Positions 37,376 through 50,845 are shown, numbered from the stretch's first letter. The stretch is 64,000 nucleotides of DNA from Ricinus communis (GCF_019578655.1 NC_063265.1:16850285-16914284), one strand, 5' to 3'. Made by a program: numbers and translations. The notes: generated from the letters alone by a model not told the origin.

Positions 37376-37620
37376 CTTTCAAGGACGTATAGGAATATAT
37401 CATATTGCTTTTGCAATATGCATTATATAGTTTGTAATCCTGTGTTGATCTGGTGAAGTTTGGAACATACAGGGGAATGCCCTAAAAAGGAGTCTCCAGT
37501 CACCCCTCCATGGCTTCATTGTCATTTTGTTGCCTTTTTTTATTCAAACTCTGTTTAAGGAATGCTGTTTGATTAATGGGATTTATCTGTGTGTCAAATA
37601 TTTAAATACCCCTTAAGTAG
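37376..37620 (+). other. 3' untranslated region of UEV1 with a small hairpin
   Basis: Directly after the stop the text is moderately GC-rich and non-coding. A perfect 8-bp stem, CATATTGC at 37401-37408 and GCAATATG at 37413-37420, closes a TTTT loop 26 nt past the stop. The end of the transcript is not marked by a clear AATAAA. Confidence 0.5.
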
Positions 37621-37639
37621 TATTTAAGTTATGTCAAAC

Positions 37640-40600
37640 TTGTCCTGCAATGCAGCCTTTTTTTTTTTTTTTTCGCCATATGCCAATGGTCAGCGGGGAA
37701 GCAGGAGTGGTATATGTCTCTCCCCTCATTGTTTTCTGTGTAATTTTGTTCTCAGTCAGTTCCAACGATGAAAAAGTGGTTAGTTCTTTTATGATATCTC
37801 TGCAGGCGCTCCTCTTTTTTGCAGACATAAATTCATAATCAGTGGTGAAGATGAAGGTGATGTTTCTTCACATGTTTCTTAGTGAGGCTGGTAGATAGTC
37901 AAAAAGAATGTAAATTTGGCACCCTCGCTAAAATGCAGGACTTCCTATATCATCTCTTGTTTCCTTCCCTTTCCTTTTCCTTTCTTTTTTTCTTGAAAAG
38001 AAAAGGAATGGTTTCAAGAGCAGGGATGCATTTTCTATAAACCATAAATAATCCAAATGCTTGTTATTTACATAGGAACAGCTTACTTTTTAAAAGATAA
38101 GTCATTATAGAATCTGTTTTATCTTTTGCTATTCCTCAGGCTAAAGAAAAGAACCAAAAATGTAAGCGATGTGCCTAAAACAATGCAAGTCAGAGTTGTA
38201 AAGTGGAAGGCTCATCGGTGGGGGAGGTCGCCTAGACTTTTTGCCTCTTATCCGTTGCTTCTCAACTGGTTTTCTTTATTATATTCTATGCTTCCAACCA
38301 AACCAAACCAAATGCATGCACTGAATCTTTAAAACTTAAAAGCCAATGGCCGTTTGCCGGCTTTGAAAGTGCATACACAGTGTTGTTATTTAAAACTACG
38401 TTACATAATTTTTTAGAGTATGTTTAGTTGGATTACAAAAGGTTAATAGCTAAAGGTTTAATATTTATTTTTTCCCTCTGGCCATTAAAATCTTTAAAAA
38501 TATTAATATTTAACAAGTAATGCGAATGTTAATATTTTTATTTTAGGGTAATGTATTTTTGTTAGGGTCATTTTAGTACTTTGTAAATATGATTGTTAGC
38601 AAATAGCTGCCAAATTGTATATTATTGTGAAGAGATTTTGCCTGGTATGCAATAACCACTATTTTTTCAACTGTCACATTTTGCTAATGGTATAAATTTA
38701 ATCGTTATTTACTAATGATTATATTTTCAGCGTACCTAAATAATAAAAAGTAACATATATATCCTAAAATGAAAATATATTAAATTACAAAGTAATTTAT
38801 TGGAATTTTTGTGATTTTAAAAAGATATATATTTGTATTGAGCTAAATTACCCTCGCAATTTTTAGATTTTGAAGATAGTTAGATTTTGAAGCTCGTTTT
38901 ATTAAAGTCCGTAATTTTTAATTTGTAACACTAAAGGCTCTAAACTTTAACTTTTGTATCATTAAATTTCTACCATTAATGTTTTTAAACATTGTAATAA
39001 AAAAATGACATGGCATCACTCTTATTAAAAAAATTAAAATAAGCAATCCACATCATTTAAAAAATTCTCTCTCCTTATAAATATAAAACTAAAAATAAAA
39101 AGCAAACATTTTTCTTTTCAAAATATTAAAAATCAACCATGAATAACTCAACAATCAAAAAGCAATATAAACATGTGCCCATCTATTTAAAAGAACTGGA
39201 TTTGTATAAACATCATATATGAAGTTCTAATAAAAAAAGGTAAATTTACTTTAAAAAAAAAAAACTAATTAAAAAGAAAAAGAATTGAAAGGTAAAATTC
39301 TCTCTCACTCTTTTAGAAATCCTGCTGCAACATCTTTTAAGAATTGGATCGAGACATTACTTGATTTCTCACGAAATCAGATTGAAGATGAGAGAGAAGA
39401 ACATGTGTTTATTGGGTTAGAGAAATGGATATGGACCAGATAAATAGTGAGATGGTACGATGGTGATGCGACATTATGCGATGGTGGTGCGATGACGGTG
39501 GCTCAACGTTTTAAAAGAGAAATGCGAATCAGAATTGAGATTTTCTGAACAAAAGCATACGTGTGCCATTAATTTACATGGAAGCAACGATATATAAATT
39601 GTCTGAGAGGAAGAGTTATCGAATTTTTGGGATCAATGGATTGCGAATCTTGATTTTATTTGGTTATACTGATTTGTAGCTTTAAATTTATTTTATTTTT
39701 TTTAAATGGATTTCATTTATTTTTAAAATTCAATCTTGAACAGAAAGAAAGAAGGGAAAGGTAAAGTAAAAGAGAGATAAAAAAAAGTGAAACACTTTTG
39801 TTTTAATGACATGGACTTTGAAGACACCGTCAATTTTCTGTTAATATGTTCATTGGAAGTTGATACGGTGAAGTTTAATATTATAACTATTAACTACAAT
39901 ATACTTGAGCACAAAATATTCATGTTTACTGCCAGCTAAGAAAAGACCACTTCTTTCCTCGTAATGTCAAATTTATTGCATTTTGAGCCATTACTTCAAA
40001 AAATGAAGAAAAAAAAATGCTTATTTTTATTTTTATGGGCTAATCTTATGGGTTCAATTTTTTAATTTAATATATAACAACATAAATTCCAAGGTGAAAG
40101 AACTAACAATAAAATTAAAATAATTCCACTTAGATCCCATTATGTGATTCAAGTCGCAACCATTTAAAATAATAATATAGAAACTTTGAAGATCTTGATT
40201 TGTTAGTTAGAAATACTATGAATAATTCTCATTAATTATTTGTTTCCTTAGCTAGAAATACAAAGATGACTTTTAAACTAAACTCATCTAACTGCAAATA
40301 AATCGATGTCATTTAAACTTATTCATCCCATTTTATATTAAATATTTAATTGTAATAGAGTGATAATAAACAATTTTTTTTAAGTTCATTTAACATTTTA
40401 AAAGTCAATATAAATTCTGATGCGAAATTTGTTTCTTCAATCTTTATTAACAAAACTTTAATTATAAACTTTTCTACACACAAATAAATTAAAATAATAA
40501 TTATAATTGTAAATATTTATATTTCTCACCACTTTTAATTTATTATCTCTTTAAATTGAGATTTAAAAATTATTTAACATAATATTATATAATATAAATT

Positions 40601-40900
40601 CTTAAAAAATCAACTATGTAAATTATAAGATATTCTCTCAAACAGCCAAATAACGGATTTAACTCAATTGGTTGAAGATTATCACTTAAGAAAAATTATA
40701 ATTTCTGGACAATGTGGATTTATTTATTTTAATTCATCTAAAAATGAAATGACACATTTTTTCTAAGAGGTAAAATAAAAATGATTTTTATCATGTAATT
40801 TACGAACTTTTGAATATAACATATACAATATTAAAAAACTAATTGTCTCACAATGTTTTAATAATAATAATAATAATTCAATAAAAAGCAAACGTTAATC
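37640..40900. other. Intergenic DNA, no gene seen
   Basis: No credible coding region. Between about 38840 and 39910 the flanks (AAACTTTAACTTTTGTATC... on the left, the inverted TTAAACTTCACCGTATC... on the right) are loosely similar and could be diverged MULE-type ends around a GC-richer core at 39330-39540. This is tentative. An A-box-like TTTAACTCAATTGGTTGAAG occurs at about 40659. Confidence 0.35.
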
Positions 40901-41025
40901 AATCGGCAGTACCGTCATTTCATTCTCTCCACCACCTCCATTGTTCATTGTACCTTCGCTTAGAAAACTTGTACCTAAGAAACAAAAACGGCCTCTTTTC
41001 TTTCAACAACAAAAACACCTCTCCC

Positions 41026-41033
41026 TATATATA
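41026..41033 (+). promoter_or_regulatory. Likely TATA box of CAF1
   Basis: TATATATA in the context CTCCCTATATATATG lies about 130 bases before the CAF1 ATG. A CT-rich, then A-rich, stretch follows that fits a leader of about 100 nt. The nearby ATG at 41033 would lie upstream of the expected transcript start. Confidence 0.5.
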
Positions 41034-41162
41034 TGTATCTCAATCTATCCTTTCTTTTCTCTCCTCTTCTGCAGCTAAAAAGAAAAAAGAAAAAAAAAAT
41101 TAAAAAGAATAAAAATCGATTCAAATTCCAAGCCCTAACAATTCAAACGCCAATCTTTTCAC

Positions 41163-42029
41163 ATGTCTATTCACTGTCTCCCACCGCCGCTTCCGCCGTC
41201 CGTCCAGGTCCGATCCGTATGGGCAGATAATATCGAGTCCGAATTTTCTCTGATCCGATCAATAATCGATAGATACCCGTTGATCTCCATGGACACCGAG
41301 TTCCCAGGTATCGTAGTTCGACCCGATGCTGAAGATCCGTATAACCGGTACCGTGACCCGAAATCTCACTACATGAATCTAAAAGCTAATGTTGATATGT
41401 TAAATTTGATTCAAGTAGGGCTCACGCTAGCTAATGAAGAAGGTAATCTACCAGATCTTGGCACCAATAATAAATATGGTTTTATTTGGGAATTTAATTT
41501 CTGTGATTTTGACGTGACGCGTGATGCACACGCGCACGATTCTGTTGAAATGTTAAGAAGCCAAGGGATTGATTTTGAAAGGAACAGAGAGTTTGGCATT
41601 GATTCCGTAAAATTCGCTGAACTGATGATGACATCGGGGCTCGTTTTGAATGACTCGGTCAGTTGGGTATCATTTCACGGCGCTTATGATTTCGGTTACT
41701 TAATCAAATGTTTGACGCAGAGAGTACTGCCGGTGGAGTTAACGGAGTTCCTAAAATTAGTTAGGGTTTATTTTGGAAGTGGTGCTGTTTATGATGTGAA
41801 ATATATGATTAGGTTTTGTGACTTACATGGTGGGTTGGATCGGGTCGGGAAGGCATTGGGTGTGCATCGGGTTGTTGGGAAGAAGCATCAAGCCGGGTCG
41901 GATAGTTTGTTGACATTACATGCGTTTCAAATGTTAAAAGAGAAGCATTTTAAGGATAAAGATGAGGGAAAATTAGATAAGTACGCTAATATTTTGTATG
42001 GTTTAGAAGTTTTTACATCATTATTTTAA
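41163..42029 (+). CDS. CAF1: CCR4-associated factor 1 (CAF1) poly(A) deadenylase, intronless
   Basis: One exon encodes 288 aa, the usual length for plant CAF1. The DEDD nuclease residues are all visible: D44 and E46 in SMDTEFPG, D176 in FHGAYDFGYL, and H242 with D247 in KKHQAGSDSL, so it belongs to the DEDDh group and should be active. CAF1 is a catalytic subunit of the CCR4-NOT complex and shortens mRNA poly(A) tails, the first and often limiting step of mRNA decay, in the cytoplasm and P-bodies. Plants have several CAF1 genes, many intronless, and some respond to wounding, pathogens or abiotic stress. The intronless form here fits that group (CAF1a/CAF1b/CAF1-11 type), although the exact orthologue is not clear. 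The FHGAYDFGYL block differs from the commoner FHSGYDFGYL but keeps the Asp. The ATG follows a likely TATA box by 130 bases and is the first in-frame start. Confidence 0.97.
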   Translation: MSIHCLPPPLPPSVQVRSVWADNIESEFSLIRSIIDRYPLISMDTEFPGIVVRPDAEDPYNRYRDPKSHYMNLKANVDMLNLIQVGLTLANEEGNLPDLGTNNKYGFIWEFNFCDFDVTRDAHAHDSVEMLRSQGIDFERNREFGIDSVKFAELMMTSGLVLNDSVSWVSFHGAYDFGYLIKCLTQRVLPVELTEFLKLVRVYFGSGAVYDVKYMIRFCDLHGGLDRVGKALGVHRVVGKKHQAGSDSLLTLHAFQMLKEKHFKDKDEGKLDKYANILYGLEVFTSLF

Positions 42030-43170
42030 TTGTAGATTTTCTTCGTTCTGTCTTTGGAAGTGGGTTTATCGTTGTACACATCATTTCGGGTTTTAACAAA
42101 ATATTAATACTAGCTATTAGTTTTTAATTCTTTGATTTTGAATCCTTGCATGAATTGATCAATGAATGTGCTCACTTTTGACATTTTTGCATTCTTTTTT
42201 TCACATTAGCTTTTGGGCGGTCAATTGCTTATTTTCATATTATGGATTTTTAGAAGTTAGGATTTGGGAATAGTGGTGGGTTGATTATCTATCTAAATTG
42301 CTAATAGTTCAAGGATGGAATTTTTGTGAAAATAATCAGTACAATTTGTTTCCTTTTGTAGATTGTAGTAATGGAGGATGATAACTCCATGGTTTAGATT
42401 GCTCTGTGATATTGGCGCCTAAAGTCTTAGAATTTCTTACAGTGTAGGATAAGAGCTGTTGTAATCAATCCAAATGAATTAAATAATTTTAGTTGCCATC
42501 AGCAAATTGCTTTAACATGGATGAGTTTCTGTGTGTGAATTGTTTTGCTTGAATTTACTTCATTAAGATTCTAGATCTTCATATACTCAAATCCATTTAA
42601 TTAACCCTTATCTGTATGTAGTTTGGACTACCTATGCAGAATGGTCTAATAATCTAGAGCTGCTAAATTTGATACTTTTATGTAATCCTGGATCTACCCC
42701 CTCTCATTTTCTTTGCTCTTGCAACTTCATCATGCATGACCTTCTATTCCAGTGCATTTGTTGAGATCTCTGTATACTTCTGAGAGCAAACTTGCCATAG
42801 GATTGTTGCTTATATCACTAATCAAACCCCATCTATCCTCCAGAACATTTGTTGGTTGGCTTAGGAATGTTGAATTGCTTAATGGAAAGGTGGGAAGACA
42901 ATAGATTTAGAATTAGAACTGATGAAGATCTCAATAAATGTGCTTTATAAAATTTTTTTTACTGGTTTGCTTCTTATCCAGTGTGAGACTTTGACTGAAG
43001 ATATCAGATATGATTTGCTGCGGTTAACAGGAAAACATGAACTTTATAGATAATACTAAGGTTGAAACTGAGTGTCAACTTTTCTTCATATGTAAAGTTT
43101 GTTGTGATTAACTCTTAACCATAATTTGCTAAATACTGTTTGCTTGAAGGCTATGCCATTTTTTTTATAT
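42030..43170. other. 3' flank of CAF1, no gene seen
   Basis: Moderately AT-rich non-coding DNA. The first 100-300 nt are probably the CAF1 3' untranslated region. Confidence 0.4.
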
Positions 43171-43180
43171 TCCTAATGCC

Positions 43181-43468
43181 AATATATCACTGTCTCCTCT
43201 ATTAATTGAAAGTTTGAAACTGACTTGTCTGCGCCCTCTCTAATTCCTTCTTTCTGAAGGGAAATTGTTACAAAAAGGGTAACTGGCAGTAGTACTTCCG
43301 CCATTACCTTGATAAATGGTGAATCCCAATATATCACTGTCTCCTCTATTAATTGAATGTTTGAAACTGACTTGTCCGAGCCCTCCCTAATTTCTTCCTT
43401 CTGAAGGGAAATTGTTACAAAAGGGTAACCGGTATCAGTACTTCCCCCATTACCTTGATAAATGGTGA
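43181..43468. repeat. 147-bp tandem duplication (two copies)
   Basis: Copy 1 starts at 43181 and copy 2 at 43328, both AATATATCACTGTCTCCTC, and both end near GATAAATGGTGA. About 10% of positions differ, including a few single-base indels. On the minus strand a frame stays open through both copies (43173-43487, 104 aa), so the protein would hold two similar units of about 49 residues, each with VTISLQKE and SVSN(I/F)QLIEETVIYW. I recognise no protein family. It may be a chance open frame in a local duplication or a decayed repeat-bearing gene. Confidence 0.85.
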
Positions 43469-46400
43469 TGAAGCTGGCAATGGTCATCTCTATACAAATG
43501 TACTAGAGAATTTGAAGCTTAGTATCTGGAGTTAAGAGTTATATAGTTATTTATGTATTCTTTTCTCAAACAATGCTGGCTGACTGCTAATCTCAGAGTC
43601 TGTTGTTTATTGTAATTCTATATGCTTTACTGACAATATAATGTGACTTTAAGCTTCATATATCCTGAAATTGGTGCTCTGGGTTTTCTGAAGCTGAAAA
43701 TAGGTAAATATTTTGCATATATTTTCTATTGTTAAAATTATTGATGGAACCATGAAGAATCATTGAGATGAATGTGATTGGAATCCCATTGTTGATGGGC
43801 ACATGCATAATGACAGCCCTCGATTATAGCTGGACTGCTGCTGGAAGGTAAGTAATTGATTTCAACTTTGTTGACTAAGGGTGTTCTTTCAATTATAGGT
43901 ATTTGTTTTAGGGAACTTTCAATTAAAGGATTGGTAACTAGTTATTTGAAATTTCAAAATGAATTTTCTCTTACCAGAGCAAGTTGAAGTTGCATATTTA
44001 TGTCCATTTTTTCACTAGGTTTATTATCCTTAAATTGTATTGTTGTGTTCCTTGAAGCATTTTTTTATTCATTAATGTATTAAGATATTTCTTCTGATTG
44101 TGGATAGGCTGGACAATAGGACTTCCTTTATTTTAGGTCTCTTTCCTGTATGCTGTTTCAAGAACGCTATTCATAGGTTTTAAAGGAATTGAAAAAGGTT
44201 GCAATGTGTTGTTGCGATTCTGGTTAAATCCTCTTGCTTCGGTGAGTATTTTAATTTTTCTTTTGTTTCTGCATGGGGATTTGGTCTTGCAATACTATCA
44301 CAAAATTAATCTGGATTCTATAATATGTGTTGCTTTCACTCAGGTACTGGTGACAGGCACATGCTCCATGTTTTGACTTGGACAGGTTCAATTTTCTCTT
44401 ACCTTTTCTTCTCATATCCATAGTTGCTAGATTGTATAATTCTTGATTTGAATCTTATGATTTGATTCCCTACACTAACAATCTGAATCTATATAGTGAA
44501 TCTAAGTAGATGAATCATGACTGAATCAAGTGAGTCAACACGATTCGTTAAACTCAGTCAATTCTTTTTCTACTACACCTATAGGTGTAATGGGACCCAA
44601 TATATTTAAAACTCAAATTCAACTTTAATGCCATTGTGATAAGAGCTGCTAAACCCTTCTTTAAGTAATTTGAAGTCAGATTATTAATAAAAGAAGCAAA
44701 ATATCTACACAAAACCCGAGTACTAAACAGATTAGAAACTCTTACTACTTAATGCATTTGCATCTTCTACTCCTATTCTAAAATTCTCTAATTAATCCAA
44801 TAATTCATACTCCTGGAAGATATGGATTATAAATAATTCAATTTTCTTAATGCCAAAAATGAGATATGCCTTTTAATGTTTATTTTGATTTATATAAGCA
44901 TTTATATTGTTGAAGAATGAATCATAGTCAGGACTTAGACTTGGATTTCTTACTTTATAGGCAAGCATGTTTCTACTTGGTGATATGATCTTCTATAATT
45001 ATCTAGATCTCTCTCTCTTCTCTCTCTTTATTTATTTATGTATTTGTTTTTCTATAATGCATTTTGTTGGTTGTACAGGGATGTATATTATAATTAATTG
45101 ATTTAAAAATTATTTTGAAACTTACTGTTTGTTTCAATTCTCGTTTTACAAAATAAGGATTTCATTTTCAAATTGGAACTCAATTTGACAACTATCCTAT
45201 CTAGTCTCCATTTCTATTTTGGGTGTCCAATACATGGTCTATAAGGTGAACAACAGAGTGGGTTAATAGCGGCTATGACTGATTTTAGGCTCTGTCCTTT
45301 GGTGTTGGCTGTTATGTTGGGGATGTCAGAGATCCTTGGCCGATATTTATTCACTCAACTAATGAAAGCTGAGATGGGTATATCTGTAAATATAGAGGAA
45401 TAATTATGGATTATACTAACCTGCACTTGTTATATAGTGCCTCAACTTTTGCCCCATACAGGAGATGCAAGTTTTGATGACTTATGTGATCAGGCTAGTT
45501 GATAGCTAATGTTTGTCCAGATAACTTCTAATTGAATCAATGGTTAGCAAGCTGCATGATCTTCTCTGGACTGTGGTCACAATTAGTTGCTCACAATATA
45601 TTCAATTTGCTTGATGATGGATGCAAATATTACTAAGAGACTCTAGTGATTGTCCATCAGTAAGAGATTCAAATAAATGATGTTAACTGTGAACTTCTGA
45701 AGTGGGACACCAGAAGCAGCATGGATATTGTAATCCATACTGATTTAGCTCTTATTTTGATGTTTATTTCTCAGTGAAACTGGTAATTAAAAGAAGAAAA
45801 TGTAGAGTTTGGCATTTTGACGGTCAGCTCGAGCTCATATGAGCATTTTCTTTCAACTGTTGCTGTTCAATCACTTTGGCCTGGGTCTTAGTTAAACCTA
45901 ACAGTTAAAAAGTTACAGTTCAATTGTCCTTTAGCAATTCTCTAAGAGGAGATAGATAAAAAAATACCATTGATGTGGAAATTTGAGTACATTTTTTAAT
46001 TCATTCGGGATGGGATTAACTATCTTCAAATTCATGAATTCTGATTGGATTTACTATTTACCAGTGCTTAGTGCTTGTGCTTGATCTTGTTTTGCCTTTT
46101 GTTACACAGGCTTGTGGACCAGCCAATTGTAACAATTTTTAGCAGCCAACCACTATTTGACACTTCTCAATATGATCTTCTCTGGGTTGAACTGATTTGT
46201 TTTGCCTATCCTTTTATGCTTTCTCATAATTTTCTTCCTTCTTTTTCTTTCTTCTGCTCCTCTCAATATATATACTTTCCTTCTTTATTTATGGTTGAAT
46301 TTCTTGTGATAATTGCAATGTTTTTCCACCTACTGGCAAAGAAAAGTAGAAAGCGAGATTCAATAACAGGTGAGGAATGAATTTTGTGAGGAAAAACATC

Positions 46401-46928
46401 ACAAATGATGGTTCTCATATGTCTTGAACAACCATGATTGTTTCAGATTTGTGGTCTCATACATGGCTTCAAATTTTATGGCTTTATCTAGAGACACTAA
46501 TCAAGTGTTCCATAGACCAGGTACATGCAGATGATGCAAAAGACTGGATTTCTATAATAAACTAAACCTTTTTCTTTTTTTCGTATGAAGGAGATTGAAT
46601 AGTTTCTTTCTGTTTGTTTTTTTTATACAGGATAGTTGCTGCTGCTGCCGATTCCTCCTTAAGAACAGGAAAACACATATAGCTCTTAAAAGACCTTTTA
46701 CCCTGTGAGTTCATCTAATGATGCAAATAGATTGCATAGTGAACATAATATTGAAGTCTTAAATATCATGTTACCGGTGATTGCTCAGATCATGTTTCAC
46801 TGATAATTTAGATTGTGAGCAAGGGGGGCAGTGAAGCCAATATTCTCAACTATATCAGAAAGATGTGCGCATGTTAATATCTATGGAATTTGACTATACT
46901 AGGATTGTTACTCCTAGAAAGAGCATAA

Positions 46929-47010
46929 GAACATGGTCCCCTGTAAACTTGGAGAAAGGGATAAGGTCCTCCGTCTCACCTTTATCACCTTTATATATAC
47001 AAAGACAATA
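46929..47010 (+). repeat. Short dispersed repeat, copy 1
   Basis: ACATGGTCCCCTGTAAACTT is followed by GGGATAAGGTCCTCCGTC and then TTTATATATACAAAGACAA. The same blocks in the same order and spacing occur at 49193-49273. No inverted ends were seen, so the class is unknown. Confidence 0.4.
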
Positions 47011-49192
47011 TTAACATTGCATTTGCCACCCTTAAAATGATAGAACACTTATATCTTCGTCATATTTTGCTGGACATATGGTTTAGTTTTAACCTGAAAA
47101 CATGGCATCTTGACCTGTGTTAGCTTATTTACACATGTAATGGAGGAAGGAGCCATTGATTAGTTCACTTTGTATTCAATAGTTGTGATTTTTCTCAAGG
47201 GAATAGATTAATGATTTGAACATTGGATAGCCATGGAAATTAGAGTCTAAATACTATTATGTAGCTCAAGTATCATAGTCCTTCTCCAAACACCAAGAAT
47301 ATGAAACAAAGAGAAAATTATATGCACATATTCTTTACCATCCAATAAGATTATGTTTATGGGAGTAATCTCATTTCCTGGGAGGGAGACTGGGCATGTT
47401 CTCACCAAAAAAGAGCACCCACTAGGGGGGAAAAGTAGGAAAAAAGAATAAAAAATGACACACAGCTAGAAGCTTAGAAGCCACACAATTAGTATGTGAT
47501 GAAAATCCGTTTTCTGCTTTGTTGGATTGCTATGTTCTTCCTATCTGTTGCTTAAAATATGAGTGTGACTAACTATTGTGCCTTGTGAGGATAATCTGTA
47601 TTAACATGTTTATTACAGTAGATAGGAGGGACCACCTTGAAGATATATGGACCATCTATTGTAAAAAAATTAACATGGGAGTTTTGAGTTGGAGAAAAAG
47701 AACGGCCCCATTATGTACCGGTGTTAATATCTTATTTTTATCTTATTCAGTAACTTGGCTACCTCTTACTGTTTCAGTGATTCTTTAAGTTGAACAGAGA
47801 TCAAAATTTCATTTTTGACCAGATTTATAAACAAGCTACTGACTTAAAATGAGAAGTTATTTGCTCAGAATCTGCGCTAGGTTCTGGATAGTACCATCAA
47901 TCTTGGTGACACGACTAGCATCTAATGTTGTTAAAATGCATCTCATTTCCTATTTGCAGCATGGTTAAAAGCTTGTAAGTAATCTTATCCTGGATATCTA
48001 TATGTGCCCTTATGTTTCTCAGACTTTGGCTGTTGCAGGTGACTAGAGGTTTGGATTATGCCAGCTACTTGGTTGTATGTTAGTTATTAAGACCGGTTCA
48101 TTGGTTGCAATTGATTCATACCTTGAGTACATCTTTTCCTCTTATAAACCTCACTTAACAGATATCTTAATAGACGAATAAGAGTATGTCTCGGTAAGAA
48201 TATAGATAAACCAGGTTTGATGTGTCATGTTTACGTTTCAAACTCCAATATCAAGTTGATTTGTCTTATTTAATACTGAGAGGTCAAAGTCATATCTTCA
48301 CCTGAAATTACTTCTAGACTTTATACTTACTATGGGGATTATTTCATGTACTATATAAAATGCATCAGATGATGTGAGATTCACATCTAAAGCATCTTTT
48401 TTAACCTTTCTTTTCCTTTTTTTTTTTTTCTCTCTCTCTTTTGGGTTAATCTAGGAATTCAATTAAACGAGGATGAGCAATGGGGGCAGGTCTGAGTCAC
48501 TGGTGGGTCAAAAACTTCTCAATCCTGTACACCAGTCTAGCTGACATATTGTCCTACTTGCTGCTAAATCTGGGTAGAGGTGGGCCTTCACTTAGGAATC
48601 CATTTTAATTGCTTGGCCACTGCTTGTGAAGTTGTAATATCTAGGTTCATTTTTCTTTTTGTTGGTTAGGTTGCAAATCAGACAAGAGCTGAGAATTGAG
48701 ATGAGGGGAAAGGGTGAAATTAATATAATAGGATTATTGGGACCTCTTATTAAGGGTCCACCAATATGTTTTGTCATATTTTATGAAATCCTTGTTTTCC
48801 TTTAATAGATTCCCTTGCCTTAATTGAGTTGAACATACTCCCTCAGTTGCAGAAAGTGACATATCCATCATCATGGGGGCTAGGATAAGCATGTACAAAT
48901 GTTTCTATCATCACACATGGGTGTCTCAATTTTTTTTTTCTCCGAGTTGTGGAGACGATTAGATGTATGATCCATTATGTTGTAAGAAGATGAGATGATT
49001 ATATCAAAATTTGATTCTCAGCTGAGTTTGAAGTTTTCAGTTATCAATTTATCAAATTATTGTTGGACCACAAGAGAAAAAGGAGGAGTTTTTAAGTATC
49101 CTTTTTTCTGGAAAAGAAAATTATGATTCCTTTTGTTCAGAAATTTACGGGTATCATTGTGATTATTCCATCGGGTTAAGAACACAAAAAGG

Positions 49193-49273
49193 AGATGGTC
49201 CCTTTGGAATATATGGTATGAAGGGGATAAGATCCTCTATCCAATAGCTTCTTTACTATATAAAGACAACAAC
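49193..49273 (+). repeat. Short dispersed repeat, copy 2
   Basis: GATGGTCCCTTTGGAATATA is followed by GGGATAAGATCCTCTATCC and TTTACTATATAAAGACAAC, parallel to copy 1 at 46929-47010. The copies are diverged but share three blocks at matching spacing, which suggests an old short interspersed element. Confidence 0.4.
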
Positions 49274-50845
49274 AATCATCCTGTAGAGTACGTCCCACCC
49301 TAGCTGAAGATAAAGAAAAAGGTTTACTTATTTTTATTAACACTTTAGTTTTACTAAAAGGCAAAACTCATCCATGAATCTTTTGCCTTCTTTTTTCGGG
49401 ATCAGGCCTCTCAACTTCCACTCGTTTTCCAGTCCTTCCAATTTTGCAGTCTATCATTTTGAAACCCTTGATCAGCAATCCTATATACTAATAATAAAAG
49501 GCTCTAGTGACGTCGTAAAGCATTTAGTTATTAGTTAATGGGTTTATAAACCAAGGGCTTAAACAACGACTGCTGCAAATCTGGAGCAGCTAAGGTGGCA
49601 GAAATAGAACTTGAGCAAAGTATTTAGATTAGGGTTTGGCAAAGTGTAAAACATTAACGAAAACACCCATCTACTTCTCTTTTTTTTTTTTTTTTTTTTT
49701 TGTCGCATTTTCATGTCTATTGCGTTAGTGCTGGTCGACTTCATTGCAGAGAAATTACAAGCAACATCTTTCCAATTATTCAACTGTTACGTTCTGTCAA
49801 ATTCAGTGGTAGTCGAATTAATTAACAATTTTTTGTTACATTTCCGAAATATCAACTGAGTATTACAAATAAATTACTCCGGTTAAATTCTACCCAGCGA
49901 ACTATAGACGCAGTTATGGCTAAACGGCTTAATCCGAGCTTACTTTCACAATAAAGTGATAGATGGAACTCAAGTGTGACCATCCACTGACAATTTCCAT
50001 CTGCAATTTGGGGGAAGAAGTAACTAAATGAGGAGTGAAGTTTCTTACACAGCTATTCACATAGGCCACACGACGTTACATGAGATGGAGAAGGCAGCCA
50101 TTGTTGGTTTTCGCAGGGTTGTCATGTGCTGGCAATTTGCAATCTTATTCCTTAGAAATTTCAGTGACAAATGTGAATGATTTGAACTTCAAAATATGCA
50201 TAGATAGTTTATAAAACATAGACAGCAGTTGCACAAGGGACCACCACAAGTCAAATACACGGCGGTCCCCTGATAATACATTATAGGTACGTAACTTTTG
50301 TTGTACCAATTTGAAGAGAAGAGCAATCTTCAGCCTGGGGTAAAGAATGTCACTCTTTGTGCATAAACTTATCTTTTCCAATTGGTGAGAAATTTGTCAT
50401 TTAAAATTACTGACAATTTACCATTTTTTGAATCCATAAAATCGATTGAACATCATGATCATTTTTATATAAATTATTTTTGAATATAAATGTGTGGAAA
50501 AAGTTGTTTGCTATACCAATTGAGGTTATGGTTGGTTTTTGCTATATCATATGAAAGAGATTATTCCATTTAGAAGTTTAACTTGTTAAATTAGACTTTG
50601 TGAACGGCATTAATACCTCTAACAACGCTCTCTGTTTTTTTATCAAAATTAAAACCTGGGGTTAGACTAGGAAGGAAATTTTTTATTCATTAAGGTTTCA
50701 ATGTCTTAAGTTGAATTTTCTTTTTCTAAACTAAAAAGACAAATTGAAATATAATTGCGGTTCACATACTATACCATATAATTGCCAAAAAATTTCTAAA
50801 ACCAAATTTAAGTAAACATGTGCCACTTAATTGGTGGAGTGATGT

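Larger units (their letters stand above)
43490..50830. other. Long intergenic region, no gene supported
   Basis: About 7.3 kb without a convincing gene. The DNA is less AT-rich than 28-30 kb or 60-62 kb and could hold a non-coding transcript, but I see no exon chain. The longest frames (46075-46380 + and 50145-50381 -) are isolated and lack recognisable domains. A short repeat occurs twice (46929-47010 and 49193-49273). Poly-T tracts lie at 48418-48430 and 49680-49702. Confidence 0.35.

Noticed and set aside
41033..41230. 65-aa frame overlapping the CAF1 start
   Set aside because: Its ATG lies inside the likely TATA box, so it should not be in the transcript, and its protein is poly-lysine from an A-rich leader.
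46075..46380. 101-aa plus-strand frame with hydrophobic segments
   Set aside because: It is isolated, has no domain I recognise and no neighbouring exons. The hydrophobic parts come from T-rich DNA.
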